A stretch of 64,000 nucleotides of DNA, taken from Lithobates sylvaticus. Taxonomy: Eukaryota > Chordata > Amphibia > Anura > Ranidae. This document shows positions 57,941 to 64,000 of the stretch, piece after piece (position 1 is the stretch's first letter; each line of letters starts with the position of its first letter). The translations under genes and the position numbers were made by a program. Under the pieces are notes generated by a model. The model saw nothing but the letters and a program-made list of their open reading frames with translations. It did not search any database and was not told the DNA's origin. The stretch is from assembly GCA_028564925.1 (NCBI GenBank), contig CM053032.1, forward strand, positions 119,109,990 to 119,173,989, in the 5' to 3' direction.

Positions 57941-59400
57941 TGACAATTACTCAGTCATGCAATACTTTACCCAAATGATTTTTGTATCCTTTTTTTCATA
58001 CAAATAGAGCTTTCTTTTGGTCTTTTGGTGGTATTTGAACACTTCTGGGTTTTTTATTTTTTGCGCTATAAATTAAAAAAGACAAATTTTTGGAAAAAAA
58101 CGCATTTTTCTTTGTTTCTGGGATAAAATTTTGCAAATTATAAATTTTTCTTCATAAATTTTGGCCACAATTTATACTGCTACATATCTTTGGTAAAAAA
58201 TAACCCAAATTAGTGGATATTATTAGGTCTTTGTGAAAGTTATAGAGTCTACAAGCTATGGTGCAAATCATAAAAAATTGATTACACCTGATGTACTCAT
58301 TTCTTGAGACCCTAACAAGCCAGAAAAGTACAAATACCCCCTTTTTGAAACTAGACATTCCAAGGTATTTAGTAAGATGCATAGTGAGGTTTTTGATGTA
58401 ATTTTTTCCCACAATTCTTTGCAAAATTAAGATTTATTTTTTATTTTAATTTTTTCACACAAAATTGTCATTGTAATATTTTATTTCTCTCACATGACAT
58501 GTGTATACCACAAATTACGACCCAAAATACATTCTGCTACTCCTCCTGAGCATGGCGATACCACATGTGTGGGACTTTTTCACAGCCTAGCCACTTAGAG
58601 AGGCCCAACATGCAGGGAGCGCCATCACGTGTTCAAGGAGCATAAATTACACATCTAAATTGTTGACTACCTATTACACTTTTGAAGGCCCTGGAGCACC
58701 AGGACAATGACACATGACACTGATGACAGATGGCACGTGACACTGATGTGGCACTGATGACAGATGGCACTAATACATGACACTGATGACAGATGGCACT
58801 AATACGTGGCACTGATGACAGATGGCACTAATACGTGGCACTGATGACAGGTGGCACTGATGACAGATGGCACTGATATGTGGCACTGATGACACATGAC
58901 ACTGATAACAGATGGCACGTGGCACTGGGGACAGGTGGCGCTGGGGGCAGATGGCACTGACAAGTGGCACTGGGGACAGTTGGCGCTGATGGTGGCACTG
59001 GGGACAGGTGGCACTAATAGGTGGCACTGGGGACAGGTGTTACTGGGGACAGATGGCACTATAGTCACTTTGTTGTGAGATTTTTCACTCACCGCTGCAG
59101 CTGTGTCTCTGTGTGAGGAGGGAGAGCTGGCGATGAGAGATGATCTCGTATGTTTACATACGAGATCATCTTTTATTGGAAGCTCCGATCGCATGCTAAA
59201 TGGCCGCTGTGATTGGCCATTTAGCATGATCTGTGATTGGCTGTGTCCAAGGAACACGGCCAACACAGAATTTCCCCGATGCGCACCCGCGGCAGCGCGC
59301 ATTGGGGAAGTAAACAGGAGGACGTCCAGGGACGCCCTCCCGGCAATTGGCATCCGCGCTGTAGATGTCTTTCATCTATAGCGGGGGCACGAAGTGGTTA
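57941..59400. mobile_element. piggyBac-type short element, reverse orientation, inside Tc1
   Basis: The right end is GAAGTGGTTAA at 59390-59400. The body matches 6563-7816 in reverse complement: 'tgaatgacaattactcagtcatgcaat' at 57939, 'gctataaattaaaaaa', 'gataccacatgtgtgggactttttcacagcctagcc', and 'cagccaatcacagat'-type text near 59225. The left tip, about 80 bp including its TTAA, is missing. It carries the minisatellite at 58703-59066. Confidence 0.8.
58703..59066 (+). repeat. Minisatellite built on '(g)tggcactgatgacagat'
   Basis: Roughly two dozen variants of GGCACTGATGACAGATGGCAC, GTGGCACTGGGGACAG and similar. Unit length switches among about 10, 16 and 26-29 bases. The equivalent site in the 6563-7816 copy has only a handful of units. 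The repeated Cys-Pro-Gln-Cys-His frames on the minus strand are a by-product. Confidence 0.85.
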
Positions 59401-59700
59401 AGACTGTTTGTGTGGAAGAATGGGCAAAAATCACACCTGAGCTTCTCCATACAGGAGGTTTCTTGAAGCTGTCATTACCAACAATGGATTTGGTATGAAG
59501 TATTAAATACATTTCAGTTAGCGTGTTCAATCCTTTTTTCCTGTGTCATTCTATTTTATTACACATAACGTTTATTTATTTGTTTTGGTTTCTTTGTATG
59601 TATGGATTGCATGGATTGGTACCGTCATGTGGTGAAAATTTCACGTCAATGTCATATGTATATGTGAATATTTTTTTCTCATGTACAGATAAAATTACAA

Positions 59701-60710
59701 GTTATACATATTTTATTTTATAACATTAGTACATAGTGATAAGATAATAGTGTGATTATTCCTCAAATAGACTCTCACAAAATAAAGAGATTTTAAAAGG
59801 CCTGCCTGTAAAGATGTAAAAAAAGAGTTAATACTCACCTGTTTGACTACTGACCTTTGACTTTTTCTCTCTTGAGGAGCTATTGAGGATGAAAAGTCTT
59901 TAGCATCTGACATATTTCTAGCTGTGTTGGAAGCCTGGTCCTCCACTGTTCTCTGCGGTTTCATCTGCCAGCCCCTATGTCACTACTTTGTCATGACCAG
60001 CTGCTAGGGAGCAAGTCTGTTAAACAATACTTTTATTTGGTACCTTTTTTATTCCCATGTTCGTTTCAAACCAAAACCTCAAGTCCCGATGAAGGAAGCA
60101 CATTTGAGCACCCAAAAAACATGTTGGAAATAGATGTGGAATTTTATTGAATGGTTTTATTAGAATAAGCACTAGGTGCACTCATCCTATTTTTCCCTTT
60201 TCTGGGTCCAATGTGAAGTGCCCCAATTTGAAGTACACCTATTTGAAGTTTCCCTTTTCTGGGTCCAATTTGAAGTGCCCTAAAAGACTCTTCCACAAGC
60301 TGTTTGCCCCTGGTCATTACACTTCTATCCACTAACTCCACGTCACTCCATGGAATTGGACCTATTCTGGAAAACCTATGACTCTCTAGTACACAAACAA
60401 ATTAGATTTATAGCTTAACTGCACATGATAAATATACCTAATTTGATGTGAGAGTTAAATAAATCTAAACGCCTATATCTATCCTTGCTTTAGATATAGA
60501 AAATGCTTTTAGTGGCCTCTTCTGTTCCTACATGTAAGTATAACCAAATTTGGCATAACAGGAAAACTTACTGATAAAGTAAGTCCACAGTTCCCCTACT
60601 CAAGCATGTTTCAAAGTACCTAACTTCATTTTGATGTGGTAAGAAGCCAAGGATTAACAAACAACTTATACAATACTAAAGATACCAAAAGGCCACTCTA
60701 TTCTACAGCT
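59701..60710. other. Interval with a possible Penelope-type tail and a short tandem
   Basis: 60090-60127 reads 'ccgatgaaggaagc...aaaaaacatgttgg', a decayed look-alike of the Penelope CTGATGA...GAAACATG(T) core. 60187-60280 holds 'ttcccttttctgggtccaat(t/g)tgaagtgccc' twice plus partial 'tttgaagt' units. No gene. Confidence 0.35.
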
Positions 60711-60712
60711 TA

Positions 60713-61143
60713 TGCCGCGTACACATGGTCGGAATTTCCGATGGAAACAGTCCGATGGGAGCTTTTCAACTTTTTCGATTTTCTGACCGTGTGTATGCCC
60801 ATCGGTCTTTTTCTGTCGGAATTTCCGACGGACTTTGGATTGAGAACCTGTTCTCAATTTTTCCGACGGAAAACCTTTCTATCGGATTTTCCGATCGTGT
60901 GTATGCAATTCCGACACGCAAAATTCCGACGCATGCTCGGAAACAATTCGACGCATGCTCGGAAGCATTAAACTTCCCTTTTATAGTGCTGTCGAGCGTG
61001 TTTTATGCCGATGTGTTACCGACCATCGGAATTTGGTGTGACCATGTGTAGGCAAGACAGTTTGAGCGAAATTCCGTCGGAAATTCGACGGGAAAACCAT
61101 CAGAGCTTTTTCCGATGAGAATTCCGACCATGTGTACGCGGCA
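60713..61143. mobile_element. Complete TTA-flanked short element, 431 bp (PIF/Harbinger-like ends)
   Basis: TTA at 60710-60712 and 61144-61146. The left end is TGCCGCGTACACATGGTC and the right end, reverse-complemented, is the same TGCCGCGTACACATGGTC, followed by GGAATT on both sides. The interior is made of alternating 'ttccgacgg'/'ccgtcggaa' blocks ('tttccgatcgtgtgtatgc', 'tcggaatttccgacgg'). It can fold on itself at several scales. No transposase is encoded. The 3 bp TTA duplication and the ends match the 69 bp copy at 3233-3301. Confidence 0.85.
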
Positions 61144-61146
61144 TTA

Positions 61147-61609
61147 CAGTTACTCTCAATTAGCTTACGTTCCACCTGCTAATATAACAGCCAGGAAGCC
61201 TTATAGACCGCATCATCCCTTTTTTTCTCCCAGCACCAGTTTGTTATATACCAGGCATGTCAAATATAAATGAAACAGAGACGGTCTAAGGCGAGTAGAG
61301 GTATACAACTCTACAATATCTCTATATACAATGCAGCAATCTATCTTAACCAAATTTTGGATTTCTGCAGACATAAGGCACTAAAAACAATGTGTGGAGG
61401 TAGAACATCAACATTTTTAATCCTATTTTACAGTGCTTCCCTGGATGCACCAAACCACTGCCTTCAGCACTAAAACCCATCCAATGGTCAGCTCAACATT
61501 AGCAATTTGTGTCAAACATTCAGTTTTTATAGGAAACTCTGACTTTTCACCAGGGAACGTGCTTGTAGCCTTCCAGTCCTTGGTCATGGAAGGAGGAGTG
61601 TATCCTGTC
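61147..61609. other. Interval without recognised features
   Basis: Short frames only (61270-61473, 61433-61699). No family match. Confidence 0.4.
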
Positions 61610-62111
61610 TTAACTACTTGCCGACCGCACTATAGTCGAATGACGGCTACAGAGCGGTCATCAAGTTCTGAGACGCCATCATATGAAGGCGTCCCGTGAT
61701 CATGCCCTTCGACTACTGCTGATCACATATTGAGTTAATGAGCCAATCAGTGGCTCTTTACCACGTGATCAGCTGTGTCCAATCAGGTAAACAGATGCTG
61801 ATTATCGGCACTCCTTTTCTCACGCTGACAGCATGAGGAAGGGAGAAGAAAGCTGATAACTTGCTTCTGTAAAAGTGTGCTGATTATCATTGCAGTCCCA
61901 ACAGTGCTGCCAATCAGTGCTTATCAGTGCCGCCTCATCAGCACACATCCGTGAAGGGTGAAAATTACTTGTTTGCAAAATTTTCGGTTTTAATTTATTT
62001 ATTTTTATCTCGCAAGGTATTTGCGGGGAAAAAAACGGTTTAATGAATTAAAAAATAACAAAACAGTAAAGTTAGCCCAATTTTTTTGTATAATGGGAAA
62101 GATGATGTTAC
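61610..62111. mobile_element. piggyBac-type short element, left part (split)
   Basis: TTAA at 61610-61613 then CTACTTGCCGACCGC. The first 320 bp resemble 47411-48000 ('gaatgacggc', 'ccacgtgatcagctgtgtccaatca', 'cagtgccgcctcatcagc'). From about 62008 it matches 16410-16540 ('tctcgcaaggtatttgcg', 'aaaacagtaaagttagcccaa'). It looks like a chimera of two short-element families, cut at about 62112. Confidence 0.65.
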
Positions 62112-63066
62112 AAACGTAGGAATCTAAATAAACCGCCCCTATTCAGATACCTTCCACTGCGCACAGGACAACCTACCTATTTCACCTATAGCTGCCACTT
62201 TAACAAAGAGCGCAAGGTAAATGGATTTAGACTAAAACCTTTCTATATAGGTAAAGATTCTGAATAAATAGCGGCGCTTAGTATAAATCACAAAAATAAC
62301 AATATGTGACTATAAATAAACAACTAAATAATATCACCTTCTAGTGCTCAGTGAAACATACATTACAATGAATATACAGAACCTGTGCGTGAGAAAAAAA
62401 ATATATATCACAAATAATAAGTGCACTAGATAATGCGACAACCAGTATGATGCCAGTCGCTGCAGAGCAAAAAATGGTGAAAAAATAAACAACATAAGAG
62501 TCAGTGTAATATTCCACACAGTTTGCAAAAAAATTAGATGTGTATAATCTTCTTTAATTCTTCCACCACACCACAGTGATCCGTGCTTCCACTCCCCAAA
62601 AGAAACGCACTCACCAAATATAACGCCCGCACTCTCGTGACAGGCTACTGCGCTTTAGAATTCCACCACAAAGGATAAGTGGTCACTCCCAAACAATTAT
62701 GTGACTGGATCTCTCCATATGTGAACAAAAAAGAAATTCTCCAATAGTGTAAAACCACTTTAAAACTTTTATTCAGACCACAATAAAAATCTTCAATAAT
62801 CTCACTCACATTTTGTAAAGTAAAAGCCAGCATAGGTTAGTTTCAAACAGCACAGCACGCTCCACTTCAAATTAACACACTAGTTAGCAAACTTGCAGTC
62901 ACGGCGGACTCGAGGTGTACACAGGCTGTGTAAGATGTAGCTCACCCCCTCCTTCCTGCTCGTGCTCCAAGATTAGGGACTGACTTCCTTCAGTGAATTC
63001 CTGGCGCTGTGTCTCACAAGATTAGTTGCCCTGGGGCGTGGCTGAGCGGCAACTAATCTTGTGAGA
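62112..63066. mobile_element. Unclassified 1 kb insertion ending in a perfect hairpin
   Basis: It separates two parts of a piggyBac-type short element. No coding frame was recognised. The right edge is a perfect 19 bp inverted repeat: 63012-63030 ('tctcacaagattagttgcc') and 63048-63066, with a 17-base loop. A hairpin near one end recalls Helitron 3' ends, but the CTRR terminus is not evident; other possibilities remain open. Confidence 0.45.
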
Positions 63067-63300
63067 TAACGTCGCGCCCGGGCCTCCGACGGTCATAGAG
63101 ATGACTGGTGACCATCTGGTCACCGGAAATCTCTATCATCATCATCCGGCGCCGGACGATTCTTTCTCCGGGCCCCCGATGGCACAGGAGAGCCCGGAGA
63201 AGCACCGGATGGCGGCGGGAGGGGGGGGACGTCGCCTCTAAGAATGACCAAGCGGCGGAACTGCTGCTATGATCATTTTGTATCTACAAGCATCATTCAT
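63067..63300. mobile_element. piggyBac-type short element, right part
   Basis: 'cgtcgcgcccggg', 'tcatagagatgac', 'ggaaatctctatcatcatcatccgg', 'agaagcaccggatggcggcgggagg' and 'aagcggcggaactgctgctatgatcatt' match 17120-17320 in the same direction. The terminal TTAA is not preserved. Confidence 0.65.
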
Positions 63301-63373
63301 ATATAACCTCACAAAGTCAAGGATGTCATTTTACTATGGCCCGGTAGGGATCAACTCGATTTAAATCATCATT

Positions 63374-63556
63374 TTTAAAGAGCAACTGTCACCTCTGACC
63401 CGCTGTTGACTCACCGATAGTCTCATTCACTTTAATGGGACAGCTGGTGATGTGGCAGTGACACAACAAGGCGAGGGCCGTGGCGGCAGCAAGTGAGTGG
63501 ATGTCCGCTAACAGGCACTAACATGATGGATCTGAAATGACAGGTGGTCTTTAAAT
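63374..63556. mobile_element. Short inverted-repeat element (TTAAAGAGCAACTGTCACCT)
   Basis: The left 'ttaaagagcaactgtcacct' and right 'aaatgacaggtggtctttaaa' are inverted with a few mismatches. The interior includes 'agtgagtggatgtccgctaac'. Non-coding. Confidence 0.5.
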
Positions 63557-64000
63557 GTAAAGACTTTTTCTTGCTGGTAGTTAGAATCTTTAATATTTGC
63601 AAACAAAATTAAGGTTTCCTATTTACAATAATAAGCTGTCAGGTAAGTAAAACAGAGATATCAGAACCAATTCAATCATACAGTTTATAGTGTACATAGA
63701 TTTGCAAAACAATGGGATAAAGGAATATTCCTGAACTTTGGTTTATCTCATAGTTACTGTGAAATTATCCACCCTGATTTACTTACAACTATGTAGTAAA
63801 AGGGCCTGCCTGATTGCATACAATTTGAAAGTGTTTAGGTTTGACCTCATATGATATGGATTTGGTAAATCTAAAGGGGAATTGTACAATGTAATTTTAT
63901 AATATATAATGTATAATACATATTGTTTATTGCAGAATTAGGAAATGTTAAAAAAAAAAACACGTTCTATTTTTCCAAATTCAACTGACTGAAAGAACAT
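63557..64000. other. AT-rich interval to the window edge
   Basis: No gene, repeat end or RNA recognised. Confidence 0.45.

Larger units (their letters stand above)
56700..59700 (+). mobile_element. Tc1/mariner element with long IR/DR ends, split by a piggyBac element
   Basis: The left end (56700-56890) and right end (about 59520-59700) are long inverted repeats. Shared text, allowing for orientation, includes 'aaattttcaccacatgacggta', 'catacatacaaag', 'aaccaaaacaaat' and 'ttatgtgtaataaaat'. The left arm carries two direct motifs ('gtattgaacacg' at 56702 and 'ggattgcacaca' at 56880), the IR/DR layout of Tc1 elements. The piggyBac-type copy at 57941-59400 sits inside, near the end of the transposase gene. 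Confidence 0.85.

Noticed and set aside
58703-59066. Possible CRISPR-like or zinc-finger-like repeat (Cys-His-rich frames)
   Set aside because: Units vary in length with no unique spacers, and the Cys-Pro-Gln-Cys-His pattern is a by-product of a DNA minisatellite in a vertebrate transposon.

Overview
The window looks like repeat-dense vertebrate nuclear DNA, most likely from a frog with a large, transposon-rich genome. This is an inference from the mix of families: TTAA-flanked piggyBac elements and their short derivatives, DIRS-type tyrosine-recombinase retroelements, a Penelope-like element, Tc1/mariner, L1-type LINE, V-SINE-like SINEs and many short palindromic elements. No intact host protein-coding gene can be supported. 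Every long reading frame with a recognisable family belongs to a mobile element, and the recognisable transposase, LINE and retroelement coding regions are all broken.

Layout: 0-8 kb holds piggyBac material: a SINE-interrupted fragment, duplicated segments, a broken minus-strand transposase (3.8-5.65 kb) and a complete 1.25 kb short element (6563-7816). 8-10 kb holds short dispersed repeats and a plus-strand SINE. 10-12.4 kb is a DIRS fossil. 12.5-16.1 kb is a minus-strand L1-like LINE, with a complete piggyBac short element beside or inside it (16252-17424). 18-23 kb has another short element followed by a Ty3/gypsy fossil. 25.4-25.8 kb is a hAT transposase fragment. 26.6-30.1 kb is a Penelope-like element with RT and a GIY-YIG-like region. 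30.3-30.8 kb is a Tc1 fragment. 31.6-34.3 kb is a second DIRS fossil. 37.4-39.1 kb is a non-autonomous Penelope-like insertion with inverted arms and a 15 bp target duplication. 39.8-45.4 kb is a third DIRS fossil, bounded by inverted repeats and lodged inside an older short element. 46-51.7 kb holds several palindromic short elements and, at 49.9-50.5 kb, a CpG-rich segment that could be a bidirectional host promoter. 53.4-54.4 kb is a three-copy tandem repeat of about 330 bp. 56.7-59.7 kb is a Tc1 element split by a piggyBac element that itself carries an expanded minisatellite. 60.7-63.6 kb holds a complete 431 bp TTA-flanked element and a piggyBac short element split by an unidentified 1 kb insert ending in a perfect hairpin.

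The genes here do not form a pathway; the biology is the interaction of mobile elements: nested insertions, recurring insertion at TTAA, non-autonomous derivatives of a piggyBac family, and Penelope-type terminal repeats carrying hammerhead-like cores. The best host-function candidate is the CpG-rich block at 49.9-50.5 kb. All family calls come from reading the sequence and remembered family features; no database search was run.
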